Below, piece by piece: positions 1 through 7,540 of a stretch of DNA of 29,897 nucleotides (position 1 is its first letter; each line of letters opens with the position of its first letter). This DNA is from DATDEW01 sp046590205 (GTDB lineage: Bacteria > Bacteroidota > Ignavibacteria > Palsa-1295), in NCBI GenBank assembly GCA_046590205.1, contig JBKJTT010000072.1, positions 1 to 29,897 of the forward strand. The letters are read 5' to 3'. The notes under the pieces are model-generated. The model made no database searches and had not been told where the DNA came from. It saw nothing but the letters and a program-made list of their open reading frames with translations. The position numbers were made by a program, and so were the translations under genes.

Positions 1-135
1 ATCGGCGGTTGTGGTCAGGACGATAGGATTCCAGCCGAACTCGGGGAGGTACTTCACGAACTTCAGCGTCCGCTGAACGCCGGATAGCCCCATCGGGGGG
101 AAGTAATATGCTATGACAAGTACAGTATTCTGCAG
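1..135 (-). CDS. Glycosyltransferase family 4-like, N-terminal fragment
   Basis: The reverse strand reads into the window edge as the N-terminus of a GT-B glycosyltransferase. The fragment contains YYFPPMGLSGVQRTLKFVKY and then LPEFGWNPIVLT. This is the classic start of family 4-type sugar transferases that build surface polysaccharides: a first beta strand, a Gly-rich loop, and a helix of the form QRxLKFVKYLxEFGWxPxVLT. Only about 45 residues are in the window, so the acceptor, donor and catalytic EX7E region are not visible. The frame has no ATG, GTG or TTG between the upstream stop (223-225) and the conserved block. The CTG at 135-133 gives LQNTVLVIAYYF, which matches the usual length before the motif, so I place the start there. 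The gene is divergent from everything else in the window. Confidence 0.8.
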   Translation of the reverse strand, partial: MQNTVLVIAYYFPPMGLSGVQRTLKFVKYLPEFGWNPIVLTTTAD

Positions 136-175
136 AAGGTTACTTTGTTTGGTGGTACAGGCGACAAATTCTCTG

Positions 176-183
176 CAAAAATA
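176..183 (-). promoter_or_regulatory. Candidate Bacteroidota -7 element (TATTTTTG)
   Basis: On the minus strand this reads TATTTTTG, which fits the TAnnTTTG -7 consensus of Bacteroidota sigma factors. It lies about 40 nt upstream of the proposed CTG start of the glycosyltransferase. I do not see a convincing TTTG or TTG at the -33 position, so the call rests on the -7 box and its placement. Confidence 0.35.
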
Positions 184-728
184 CGACGGATCGAGGGGGA
201 AAAATGGGGAAGTAGAAATTACTCAATTTTCCCTCGTAACTACCTTATTTATTAACGGACTAATTGTGCACCACACTCAAGCGTAAACTTCAAAGCGTAA
301 AGCTTAAAGGGGTTTTGGGGACGGTGCTGTAAATTTACACATTTGAATAGTGACGTTTAGGAGTTATAGTGGGACGGACTTTAGTCCGTGATGTCATTGC
401 GAGCGACCAGAGGGAGCGAAGCAATCTGAAATCTCTCGGAAATAGGGGAATATCCAAACTTTCCCGTACAAAAATACCACATGAAACCTCGTTTTGCAAG
501 ATGCTCAGAAAAGATTGTTCCCAACCCATTGAAGAACAACAAGATAATCTTTGGGCAATTCAATTATCGTCGTTTTCTGCTCATTTTAGCCATTTTGAGT
601 AGGCACCTATCGTACTGCGTTTCAGGGGGACTGGTTTCTGCGACTTTGATTGCCATAGGAACTGCTATCGGTATGTATGTTGAAGCGTTATGAGGAACGA
701 AATTAGGTATGATGCTTTTTAATTGCAC
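184..728. other. Gene-poor stretch upstream of small membrane protein gene
   Basis: No well-supported gene is present here. The stretch holds the divergent leader of the glycosyltransferase gene, a dispersed-type palindromic repeat (371-440), and an open frame at 481-693 (70 aa, ending in a hydrophobic segment rich in Ile, Leu and Gly). I do not call that frame as a gene: its first third runs out of the repeat, it has no ribosome-binding signal, and I recognise no family. It could be a decayed membrane-protein fragment. No tRNA or other RNA gene is apparent. Confidence 0.5.
371..440. repeat. Dispersed palindromic intergenic repeat
   Basis: The unit has two parts. First comes a near-perfect palindrome, ACGGACT-TT-AGTCCGT, at 374-389. 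It is followed by CATTGCGAGCGACCAGAGGG and then AGCGAAGCAATC up to about 427, whose ends (ATTGC and GCAAT) are inverted. From memory, the GCGAGCGA...GCGAAGCAATC form is a widespread intergenic repeat type in several bacterial phyla, often mis-annotated as small ORFs rich in Glu/Arg/Ser. Only one copy is seen in this window, so its dispersed nature is recalled knowledge and not something shown here. Confidence 0.5.
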
Positions 729-1025
729 ATGAAGTCAACAGTCAAATCTCAAATAAGTACTCTAATGAGCATAAAAGTCGTATCACTTGCTATGGTGATT
801 TGGTTTTCTGCTTTTGCGGTTAATAGATTTATTATCCCTGCGCTCTTTGCAATGGATAAACCACATGATCATGTGGTTAATCAGGGCATCTATTTTCTAC
901 CTATGCTTGGTGTAGCATTTTCTGTTCTTCGACTTGATACAATGCCCTTTTGGAAGAACACGCTGATAGCTGTCTCTTTGACACTGCTAAGTACTTTTAT
1001 AGCTAGTATCCCATTTCCTATTTGA
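729..1025 (+). CDS. Small three-TM hypothetical membrane protein
   Basis: This encodes a 98-residue protein starting at ATG 729 (MKSTVKSQ); a TTG two codons earlier is a less likely start. Three hydrophobic segments are visible: about residues 18-41 (SLAMVIWFSAFAVNRFIIPA), about 52-68 (IYFLPMLGVAFSVLRL), and about 77-95 (TLIAVSLTLLSTFIASIPF). The charged loop between the first two carries KPHDHVVN. I recognise no family and infer no function. The gene sits alone between a repeat-bearing region and a strong intrinsic terminator on the same strand, which supports its being a real transcription unit. Its middle contains a perfect 20-bp DNA palindrome. Confidence 0.55.
   Translation: MKSTVKSQISTLMSIKVVSLAMVIWFSAFAVNRFIIPALFAMDKPHDHVVNQGIYFLPMLGVAFSVLRLDTMPFWKNTLIAVSLTLLSTFIASIPFPI
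859..878. repeat. Perfect 20-bp palindrome inside the small membrane protein gene
   Basis: AACCACATGATCATGTGGTT is its own reverse complement over all 20 bases, with no loop. It lies in the codons for KPHDHVVN of the small membrane protein. A gapless dyad is the form of a homodimeric protein-binding site. Alternatively it may be chance, constrained by the codons. Confidence 0.5.
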
Positions 1026-1088
1026 AAATTGTAAGCCGAGGACTTCAAAGACTCTGTCAAAGTAGAATTTACTGTCTTCTCTAATTTT

Positions 1089-1121
1089 CCCCTCTCTGTG
1101 ATTTATAGAGAGGGGTTTTTT
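1089..1121 (+). terminator. Strong intrinsic terminator
   Basis: A 9-bp perfect stem, CCCCTCTCT (1089-1097) with AGAGAGGGG (1107-1115), has a 9-nt loop and is followed directly by six T residues on the plus strand. It ends the transcript of the small membrane protein gene and separates it from the DUF4175 gene. Confidence 0.85.
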
Positions 1122-1207
1122 ATTGTGTTCTTCTCTCGGAACATCCACTCGCACAATACCGTTGAACAGTAGAGTAACACATTGCTCCCGAAGCCGTAGG
1201 ATTATTG

Positions 1208-4200
1208 ATGTCCCAAGAGTTTTATCAGGAATTGCTCGTTCGTTTGGCAAAGCTTCGCTCCAAGAGCGAACGTCTTGCGTTATCTGTTGGTCTTTTCCGC
1301 GGGCTTGCGGTCTCGCTTCTTGTTATCCTCGCCGCTCTTGCGATTGAAGCAATCTTCCATTTCGGCATTACGGGACGTACTATCCTTTTCTGGAGCACCG
1401 TTGGCGTTGCCCTTTTTGCTCCGCTTTTTCTCGTAGCTCGTCCCCTTGCCGAGAAGTTTGGGATTCGTGAGCGCATCACTGACGATACGCTTACTTCGCG
1501 CATCGGTAAACATTTTTCAGAGGTGGAGGATAAACTTCTGAACGTCTTCCAGCTTTCGCGCGAACTTGCAAGTGCAGGCACAAGCTCGTCGCGTTTTGCC
1601 GAAGCTGCATTTGTCGGTACGTATAGCTCGGTGCGCAATCTTGACTTCAACCAGATACTCGACGAGAAGCCGCTTCGTCGAACGATGATCTTTTTCTTTT
1701 CCAGTTTACTTATCGGCGCAGGTGTGTTCTTCGGTTTTCGTGGCGATCTGTACGGTGCAGGAGAGCGGCTTATCAATCATAATACTTTTTACCAAAAGCC
1801 CGCGCCGTTCGTCTTTGATGTAAAGCCGGGTAGTACAAAAGTGCTTCGAGGTGAATCAATAAAGCTCGTCATTACAACAAGTGGCGAACAACTGCAAAAA
1901 CTGAACCTGCATCTGCGCGAAGAAGGCGCGAAAGAGTTTGACAAGTTAGAACTCACCGGTTACCTCAACGAACGCGGAAAGATGGAGTTCGTCTATGAAC
2001 TTCGCATTCAGCAGAACACAGAGTATTACGCCGAAGCTCGTGAGATAACATCTGATGAGTTTAAGGTGACCGTACAGGATAGACCTATCATCCGCTCGCT
2101 CAAAGCAACAGTGACACCTCCGTCATATACGCGAGAGCAGTCACGTACGCTTGATGAAAATCTCGGTGACATTTCCGGACTTGTCGGTACATATCTTTCA
2201 CTCAACATCCTTTCATCGAAAGAACTGCTTTCGGCAAAGATAGTTTTTACTCCGCAGAATGAAGTTGCCGAAGGCGATTCATCCCGGATACAGGCGAAGA
2301 CCGCTCCGAAGCAGGAAGTATATTCATTACAAGTTGCAGGGTTTGAAGCAAAGGGTGGGTTATCACTACGTCAATCAGGAAGTTATCATATCGAGTTGCT
2401 CGATAAGGATTCAATCCCAAGCGAACGCCCGATAGAATATACCGTTACTCTCTCGCGCGATGAAGACCCCGCTGTTGCATTGCTTGATCCGGGTGAGCGA
2501 GCAGATATACCGGGCAATATGCGCCTCTCGATGCTTGCGAAGATTCATGATGATTTCGGCTTCTCAAAACTTCGCATCGGCTATCGCATCACGAAATCAA
2601 AATACATACCCGAAGAGAAAGAGTACAAGTGGTTCGATCTTCCTGTCTCGAATTACAATACGCAAGACCTCGAGGTGCCGTATCTCTGGAATCTTGCAAA
2701 GATAGATCTCTCGCCCGAAGATGAGGTTGGGTATGTGTTGGAAGTTGCTGACAATGATATTATCAGTGGTCCGAAGAAGGTACGCTCGCCGGAGTATGCG
2801 TTGCGTTTTCCGTCGGTCGAAGAAATTTTCAAACGCGCCGAAGAGCAATCCGATAACATCGAGAAGAATCTCCGCGAAGTAAAGCAAGATGCCGAAGAAC
2901 TCAAGAAGAAGATAGATGAGACCGTTGACGAAATGCGTCAGGCAAAGCCGAACGAAATTTCGCGCAAGCAACAGGAGTTCAGTCAACGCAAAGATATGCA
3001 GGAGATCGCGAAGAGGCAGGAAGAACTCAATAACCGCGTTGACGACATCAAAAAAGATCTCGATAAGATGACCGAGCAGCTTGATAAGCAGAACGCCATC
3101 TCACCCGAGACAATGCAGAAGTATCAAGAGCTTCAAAAGCTTCTCGACGAAGTTCGGTCGCCCGAACTTGAGAATGCTTTCCGCAAACTTGATCAGGCAA
3201 TGAAGAACATGGACCCGAAGGCGCTTGAGGAAGCGATGAAGGAAGTCCAGTTCAACGAAGAGCAGTTCAAGAAGTCAATCGAGCGCACAGCGAACATCTT
3301 AAAGAAGATAAAGATGGAGCAGAAGCTTGATGAGATGATGAAGCGCACCTCCGAGCTTGCGAAGAACCAAGAGCAAACAGCAAAAGAACAAGAGGAAGCT
3401 GCATCAGGCAAGAAGCCGCAGTCCCAGGAAGACAAAGCAAAGTCCGAGCGTAAGCAGGAAGATGCGAAGAATGAGTTAGCGCGTTTGCAGGAAGAATCTA
3501 AACAGCTTGCAAAAGATATGCAGAAGCTTCCGGAGACGATGCAATCTCCGCAAGAGATGAAGGATGCGATGGAATCTGCGAACGATCCTTCGACAGAAAA
3601 GGCAATGGAAGAAGCCAAAGAAGCGATGCAGCAGAAGCAGAATAAACGCGCAGCCGAGCGCAGTAAAGATGCCGCCGCAAAGCTCAAGCAGACTCGCAAC
3701 AAGATGCAGAAGCTCAAAGAGAAGATGCAGGAGAACGAGAAGCAGAAAAATCTTGCTGACTTAAAGCGCATCCGCGACGAGATGAACCGCCTCTCGAAAG
3801 AGGAAGAAAGCTTAAAGAAGCGTTCGCAGCAGGCACTGCCGAACTCGAATGTCTTCCGTGATATGGCAGCCGAACAAGCAGAGCGCAAAGAAGAACTCGG
3901 CAACGCCGCAAGCCAGATGATGCAATTGGCGCAACGCTCGACATCCGTCACACCGCAGATGGGTAAGACGATGGGCGAAGCGTTTGCAAAGATGCAAGAG
4001 GCGCAAGAGGCAATGACAGAGCGTACGCAAGGCAATGCAATTCAAAGTACACAAGCTGCAATGGCTGCTCTCAATAAATCTGCACAAGAGACGCAATCAG
4101 CAATGGAGCAAATGCAGCAAGGAAGTGCATGTCCGAACGGTGACGGTTCAAATCCGGGTGAAGGACAATCAGGCGAAGGTCAGCCGGGCGGCGGTGATTC

Positions 4201-4786
4201 GTTCGGTTCAGGCAAAGGCGGAAGCGCTATGCAGCAATTTCTCGATCAGATAGGTCAACTCACTGATCAGCAAATGGCACTTGGCGAACAGATGAAGCAG
4301 ATGATGGGCGGACAAGGTTCAGGCGGACAGCAAGAAATGCTTCGTCAGCAGGCAGAAGCCGCACGCGCGACTGCGGGGCAATCAGCTGTGCAAAAATCAC
4401 TCGAAGAACTTGCCACTGAACAGAAGAATGCAAACACCGGCACTAAAAAAGCGACCGATGACCTCAAGAAGATAGCCGAAGAAATGCAAGAGCTTGTCAG
4501 TGATATGCGCTCAAAAGGTGTGAACCAAGCGACTATTCAGCGTCAGGAAAAAATACTTTCGCGTTTGCTCGAAGCGCAGCGTTCTGTCAATGAACGCGAC
4601 AAAGAAGAAACACGCGAAGCGAACACAGGTGAAAATGTATCACGGACAACTCCCGGCTCGCTCAAGTTAAGCCAAGAAGATACCCGCAAAGCCATCCGCG
4701 AAGAAATGCTCCGCTCCGGCAACGGCGGTTTCTCGAAAGATTATCAGATACTTATCAGAAAGTATTTGGAGAAGTTGGGGAAGTAA
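1208..4786 (+). CDS. DUF4175 family membrane/coiled-coil protein
   Basis: A 1192-residue protein starting at ATG 1208; a TTG directly before it is less likely. The N-terminus carries two adjacent hydrophobic segments (about 22-50 and 58-80) and a third near 157-176 (MIFFFSSLLIGAGVFFGF). Next comes a beta-rich extracytoplasmic region (about 195-470) with Ig-like strands such as PAPFVFDVKPGSTKVLRGES. The rest, from about 540, is almost entirely charged coiled coil rich in Lys, Glu, Gln and Met, broken by a Gly/Ser-rich linker around 977-1010 (PGEGQSGEGQPGGG). This order matches the DUF4175 family of large FCB-group membrane proteins, whose function is not established. It is probably anchored in the inner membrane with the coiled coil in the periplasm (inference). 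The alkyltransferase gene begins one base after its stop, so the two are probably co-transcribed. Long open frames on the opposite strand are composition shadows. Confidence 0.85.
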   Translation: MSQEFYQELLVRLAKLRSKSERLALSVGLFRGLAVSLLVILAALAIEAIFHFGITGRTILFWSTVGVALFAPLFLVARPLAEKFGIRERITDDTLTSRIGKHFSEVEDKLLNVFQLSRELASAGTSSSRFAEAAFVGTYSSVRNLDFNQILDEKPLRRTMIFFFSSLLIGAGVFFGFRGDLYGAGERLINHNTFYQKPAPFVFDVKPGSTKVLRGESIKLVITTSGEQLQKLNLHLREEGAKEFDKLELTGYLNERGKMEFVYELRIQQNTEYYAEAREITSDEFKVTVQDRPIIRSLKATVTPPSYTREQSRTLDENLGDISGLVGTYLSLNILSSKELLSAKIVFTPQNEVAEGDSSRIQAKTAPKQEVYSLQVAGFEAKGGLSLRQSGSYHIELLDKDSIPSERPIEYTVTLSRDEDPAVALLDPGERADIPGNMRLSMLAKIHDDFGFSKLRIGYRITKSKYIPEEKEYKWFDLPVSNYNTQDLEVPYLWNLAKIDLSPEDEVGYVLEVADNDIISGPKKVRSPEYALRFPSVEEIFKRAEEQSDNIEKNLREVKQDAEELKKKIDETVDEMRQAKPNEISRKQQEFSQRKDMQEIAKRQEELNNRVDDIKKDLDKMTEQLDKQNAISPETMQKYQELQKLLDEVRSPELENAFRKLDQAMKNMDPKALEEAMKEVQFNEEQFKKSIERTANILKKIKMEQKLDEMMKRTSELAKNQEQTAKEQEEAASGKKPQSQEDKAKSERKQEDAKNELARLQEESKQLAKDMQKLPETMQSPQEMKDAMESANDPSTEKAMEEAKEAMQQKQNKRAAERSKDAAAKLKQTRNKMQKLKEKMQENEKQKNLADLKRIRDEMNRLSKEEESLKKRSQQALPNSNVFRDMAAEQAERKEELGNAASQMMQLAQRSTSVTPQMGKTMGEAFAKMQEAQEAMTERTQGNAIQSTQAAMAALNKSAQETQSAMEQMQQGSACPNGDGSNPGEGQSGEGQPGGGDSFGSGKGGSAMQQFLDQIGQLTDQQMALGEQMKQMMGGQGSGGQQEMLRQQAEAARATAGQSAVQKSLEELATEQKNANTGTKKATDDLKKIAEEMQELVSDMRSKGVNQATIQRQEKILSRLLEAQRSVNERDKEETREANTGENVSRTTPGSLKLSQEDTRKAIREEMLRSGNGGFSKDYQILIRKYLEKLGK

Positions 4787-4787
4787 G

Positions 4788-5261
4788 GTGACGCGCAACG
4801 CATTTATTACCTCACCACTCGGCACGATTAATATATCGGCTACCGACGAAGGAATTACATCAGTTCTCTTTACCGATGAGAGCGGAATAAGTGACAACCA
4901 TCCTCATCTAAGACAAGCTATCGCTCAACTCGACGAGTACTTTACTAACAAACGCAACACATTCGATCTGCCGCTTGCACCCGAAGGGACCGACTTCCAG
5001 AAAAGAGTATGGAATGAACTGCTGGCTATTCCATTCGGTAAAACTACTACCTACCTTACTATGGCAAAGCGACTCGGAGACGAGAAGGTCATCCGTGCCG
5101 CCGCATCTGCTAATGGCAAGAATCCTATTGCTATCATCATCCCTTGTCATCGTGTTATTGGTTCGGATGGTAAATTGACTGGCTATGCAGGCGGCTTGTG
5201 GCGGAAGGAGTGGCTGCTAAAGCATGAGGGAGTTATCGAACAAGGTTCGCTCTTCGAATAA
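4788..5261 (+). CDS. ogt: Methylated-DNA--protein-cysteine S-methyltransferase
   Basis: A 157-residue suicide DNA-repair enzyme that moves the alkyl group from O6-alkylguanine (and O4-alkylthymine) to its own cysteine. The active-site signature IIPCHRVIG is present with Cys120. It is preceded by the DNA-binding helix region (RVWNELLAIPFGKTTTY, RAAASANGKNP) and followed by the conserved GKLTGYAGGLWRKEWLLKHE. The length is normal for the Ogt type with a short N-terminal domain and no Ada regulatory domain. The start is GTG 4788, one base after the TAA of the DUF4175 gene; no ATG fits. Tight spacing implies translational coupling with the upstream gene, although the two functions have no obvious link. 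Confidence 0.93.
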   Translation: MTRNAFITSPLGTINISATDEGITSVLFTDESGISDNHPHLRQAIAQLDEYFTNKRNTFDLPLAPEGTDFQKRVWNELLAIPFGKTTTYLTMAKRLGDEKVIRAAASANGKNPIAIIIPCHRVIGSDGKLTGYAGGLWRKEWLLKHEGVIEQGSLFE

Positions 5262-5267
5262 GTGTCG

Positions 5268-5275
5268 TAAATTTG
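5268..5275 (+). promoter_or_regulatory. Candidate -7 element (TAAATTTG)
   Basis: TAAATTTG matches the Bacteroidota TAnnTTTG consensus and lies 25 bases before the ATG of the kynureninase-like gene, which suggests that gene has its own promoter. No clear TTTG is seen at -33 (the nearest is TTCG), so the call is weak. Confidence 0.3.
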
Positions 5276-5300
5276 CAAATAACATTTGCAACATAGAAAG

Positions 5301-6467
5301 ATGGACGAACTCACACAACAGTACCGCAAACATTTTCCGATTCTCGAGACATCATGCTATATGATTAGCAATTCGCTCGGCGCAATGCCGCGCGAGGTTG
5401 AAGATCAGTTGAAACTCTATACACACCAATGGCAGACCGAAGGCGTCGAGAGCTGGCATGAGTGGTTTCCGCTTGTTGATACCGTCAGCGGACTCTTTGG
5501 AAAGATCATCGGTGCAGAGCAAGAGGATGTAACTCTCATTCATAACCTCACAGTAGGTTCTGCACTCATTGCAAGTTGCCTCGACTTCACCGATAAACGC
5601 AACAAAGTTGTCTTCACCGAACTTCACTTCCCGACAATAAGCTATCTCTGGCATGGCTGGCAGAAGTACGGCGCAAAAGTACATCTTGTCAAAAGCGACG
5701 ATGGCATTCACGTTGATGTCCAGAAAATTTGTGATGCAATAGATGAGGAGACGCTCATCGTCCCTATTTCGCATGTCTATTTCCGCTCTGGTGGTTTGCA
5801 GGATATTAAGACCATCATTGATAAAGCACATTCGGTTGGTGCGCTTGTGATGGTGGATTCGTATCAAGCAGCGGGTGTCGTGCCAATAGATGTCAAAGCT
5901 CTCAATGTTGATATTCTTGCATCAGGTGTGCTCAAGTGGCTGTGTGGCGGACCCGGTGCGGCGTTCATGTATGTTCGTCGTGATCATCACGAGCGTTTCA
6001 AACCCGCTATCAGAGGATGGCTCGGCGATAAAGATCCGTTCGAGTTTGCCATGCCTGATGTGAACTTCGCACAAGGTATGCACCGCTTTCTTACATCATC
6101 AATTCAAGTGCCATGCCTTTATACAGCAGTGCCTGCATTGAAGATGATGGGCGAGATCGGCATTGATGCAATTCGCGAGAAATCATTAACAATGACACAG
6201 CGTATTATTGATAAATCCGATGAGTATGGCTTCAAAGTCAATAGCCCGCGCGAAGCACATCGCAGAGGCGGCGCACTTACGATTGATCCGAACGGCATCT
6301 CGCAAGGTAAACTCTCGACAAAAGAAATAAACGACGAGCTTATACGTCGCCGCTTCATCACCGATTACCGCCCACCCACAGGCATCCGCATCGCCCCGCA
6401 CTTTTACAACACGCTCGAAGAAGTAGAGGCAGTGATGGATGAAATGCGGAAGGTGAAGGGAGGGTGA
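5301..6467 (+). CDS. Class V aminotransferase-fold PLP enzyme, kynureninase-like
   Basis: A 388-residue PLP-dependent enzyme of fold type I. ATG 5301 is used; a TTG five codons earlier is a poorer start. The predicted Schiff-base lysine is Lys212 in ASGVLKWLCGGPGAAF, which resembles the kynureninase-type KYLNGGPG motif. Asp186 in VMVDSYQAAG would hold the pyridine nitrogen. Other features of the family are a substrate-entry N-terminus (YMISNSLGAMP), PISHVYFRSGGLQDI, and a C-terminal IRIAPHFYNTLEEV block with the conserved Arg. Length and motifs fit the kynureninase/cysteine-desulfurase-like branch. Kynureninase activity (kynurenine to anthranilate) is possible but not shown: no tryptophan-catabolism neighbours are present, so I keep the name general. 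Its last codons fall in a direct repeat that recurs 1096 bases downstream. Confidence 0.8.
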   Translation: MDELTQQYRKHFPILETSCYMISNSLGAMPREVEDQLKLYTHQWQTEGVESWHEWFPLVDTVSGLFGKIIGAEQEDVTLIHNLTVGSALIASCLDFTDKRNKVVFTELHFPTISYLWHGWQKYGAKVHLVKSDDGIHVDVQKICDAIDEETLIVPISHVYFRSGGLQDIKTIIDKAHSVGALVMVDSYQAAGVVPIDVKALNVDILASGVLKWLCGGPGAAFMYVRRDHHERFKPAIRGWLGDKDPFEFAMPDVNFAQGMHRFLTSSIQVPCLYTAVPALKMMGEIGIDAIREKSLTMTQRIIDKSDEYGFKVNSPREAHRRGGALTIDPNGISQGKLSTKEINDELIRRRFITDYRPPTGIRIAPHFYNTLEEVEAVMDEMRKVKGG

Positions 6468-6521
6468 GCGGAGAACAATACTTCAATTATAGAGTGTTAG
6501 TAATTGTATGAAGAATATGTC
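6445..6521 (+). repeat. Direct repeat copy A (leader of DUF433 gene)
   Basis: This ~77-bp element matches 7541-7617 at a constant offset of 1096. The core 6466-6521 agrees at 47 of 56 positions by my hand alignment, including AGAACAATAC, GAGTGTTAGTAATT and the ATG of the downstream gene. The left 20 bases, inside the aminotransferase 3' end, agree at about 14 of 20. The two copies bracket the DUF433/DUF5615/cupin genes. Confidence 0.75.
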
Positions 6522-6738
6522 ACGCATCACACTTGACCATAATGTTATGGGTGGTAAACCTTGTATTCGTGGTATGCGAATAACAGTCGGTACGATCATC
6601 GGTCTGCTCGCATCAGGGAAATCCGAGCAGGATATTCTTCTCCTCTATGACTATCTCGAACCTGAAGATATCCGCGAAGCTCTCGAATATGCTGCATGGC
6701 GTTCGGAAGAGATCGAGGTTCCTTACGCAGTTGCATGA
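6508..6738 (+). CDS. DUF433 family protein, probable antitoxin
   Basis: A 76-residue protein of the DUF433 family. The diagnostic N-terminal half reads RITLDHNVMGGKPCIRGMRI, then TVGTIIGLLASGKSEQDILL and YDYLEPEDIREALEYAA. DUF433 proteins contain a winged-helix-like DNA-binding fold and usually sit directly upstream of DUF5615 PIN-like toxins, acting as antitoxin and autorepressor. Here the next gene is exactly such a DUF5615 protein, overlapping by four bases (ATGA), so a type II toxin-antitoxin pair is well supported by context. Start ATG 6508 lies inside the direct repeat, whose second copy also ends at a start codon. A later in-frame ATG (6517) is possible. Confidence 0.88.
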   Translation: MKNMSRITLDHNVMGGKPCIRGMRITVGTIIGLLASGKSEQDILLLYDYLEPEDIREALEYAAWRSEEIEVPYAVA

Positions 6739-7100
6739 GAATACTCATTGATATGTGCCTGCCTCCTGCTTGGGCATCCGTATTGAATTCAGCCGGACAT
6801 GAGGCAATGCACTGGAGTGATGTTGGCGCAAGAAATGCTCAAGATGTTGAGATACTTGAGTGGGCACGGCAAAGAGAGTATGTCATCTTTACTCACGACC
6901 TTGATTTCGGAACACTATTAGCACTCACAAAAGCTGTTGGTCCAAGTGTTATACAAGTCCGGACGCAGGATGTAACTCCAGAGCATCTTTCAAGTTCGGT
7001 TATACATGCTCTTGCTACCTATGAGGAGAATCTTCTCTCTGGTGCATTAATGGTCATTGATGAGACAAAACAAAGAATTACTCTTTTGCCACTGACATAA
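6735..7100 (+). CDS. DUF5615 PIN-like protein, probable toxin ribonuclease
   Basis: A 121-residue DUF5615 protein with a PIN-like fold. The typical N-terminus MRILIDMCLPPAW carries acidic Asp6. The second block, IFTHDLDFGTLLALT, has Asp55 and Asp57, which with Asp6 would form the metal-binding acidic centre. The ending RITLLPL is typical of the family. The family is inferred to cleave RNA as a toxin held in check by the partner DUF433 protein; activity is not shown here. I chose ATG 6735, which overlaps the TGA of the antitoxin gene as ATGA, over upstream starts that would run 13 residues into that gene. A cupin gene follows after 19 bases. Confidence 0.87.
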   Translation: MRILIDMCLPPAWASVLNSAGHEAMHWSDVGARNAQDVEILEWARQREYVIFTHDLDFGTLLALTKAVGPSVIQVRTQDVTPEHLSSSVIHALATYEENLLSGALMVIDETKQRITLLPLT

Positions 7101-7119
7101 CTAAATCAACTCTGGCACA

Positions 7120-7491
7120 ATGCAAAACTTTTCAGATTACAATACGCATCTTGATATCAAGTTCTCTCATTTTGAGAAGATAGATATTCCCGAAATGGTC
7201 GCAGCGAATCCGCACAAATGGTTTAACCAGACACTTACCGAAGTGAACAATAGTGTCGTCCGTCTCGGCATTGTTGAGGGTGAGTATCATTGGCATAAGC
7301 ATGAGAGTGATGACGAGTTCTTCTTTGTGCTCGAAGGTCAGCTTCTTATTGACCTTGAGGATAGAACCATTGAGCTTAATCCGCAGCAAGGCGTAACCAT
7401 CTCCAAAGGCGTCATGCACCGGCCTCGTGCTCCTATCAAAACTGTCATGCTCATGGTCGAGACAAGTGAAATCATGCCGACGGGGGATTGA
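7120..7491 (+). CDS. Small single-domain cupin protein
   Basis: A 123-residue cupin (cupin_2 type). The first motif reads HWHKHESDDEFFFVLEG with likely metal ligands His59, His61 and Glu66. The second is GVTISKGVMHRPRAP with His100. One beta-barrel domain makes up nearly the whole protein, so it is probably a soluble cytoplasmic dimer. Cupins of this size may be isomerases, dioxygenases or sugar-binding proteins, and nothing here decides between them. It starts 19 bases after the DUF5615 gene and ends just before repeat copy B, so it seems to belong to the same repeat-bracketed cassette. Confidence 0.85.
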   Translation: MQNFSDYNTHLDIKFSHFEKIDIPEMVAANPHKWFNQTLTEVNNSVVRLGIVEGEYHWHKHESDDEFFFVLEGQLLIDLEDRTIELNPQQGVTISKGVMHRPRAPIKTVMLMVETSEIMPTGD

Positions 7492-7540
7492 GAACAAAAT
7501 TTTCGTTATGCTCAGTAATCTGGAGATGGTGATCTGAGAG

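Noticed and set aside
369..602. Open frames over the intergenic repeat on both strands (335-602)
   Set aside because: They translate the palindromic repeat itself, lack start signals and show no family resemblance.
481..693. 70-residue frame ending in a hydrophobic segment
   Set aside because: Possible remnant only: no ribosome-binding signal, starts right after a repeat, no recognised family. Mentioned under the gene-poor stretch instead of being called.
987..1250. 87-residue minus-strand frame across the terminator and the DUF4175 start
   Set aside because: It runs through a strong plus-strand terminator and the 5' end of a well-supported gene.
3193..4035. 280-residue open frame on the minus strand, rich in Ser, Phe, Cys and Arg
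   Set aside because: It is the antisense shadow of the Lys/Glu/Gln-rich coiled coil of the DUF4175 gene; low-complexity composition and no family features.
5301..6467. Firm annotation as kynureninase (kynU)
   Set aside because: The lysine motif is kynureninase-like, but substrate residues cannot be judged by eye and no tryptophan-degradation genes are nearby.
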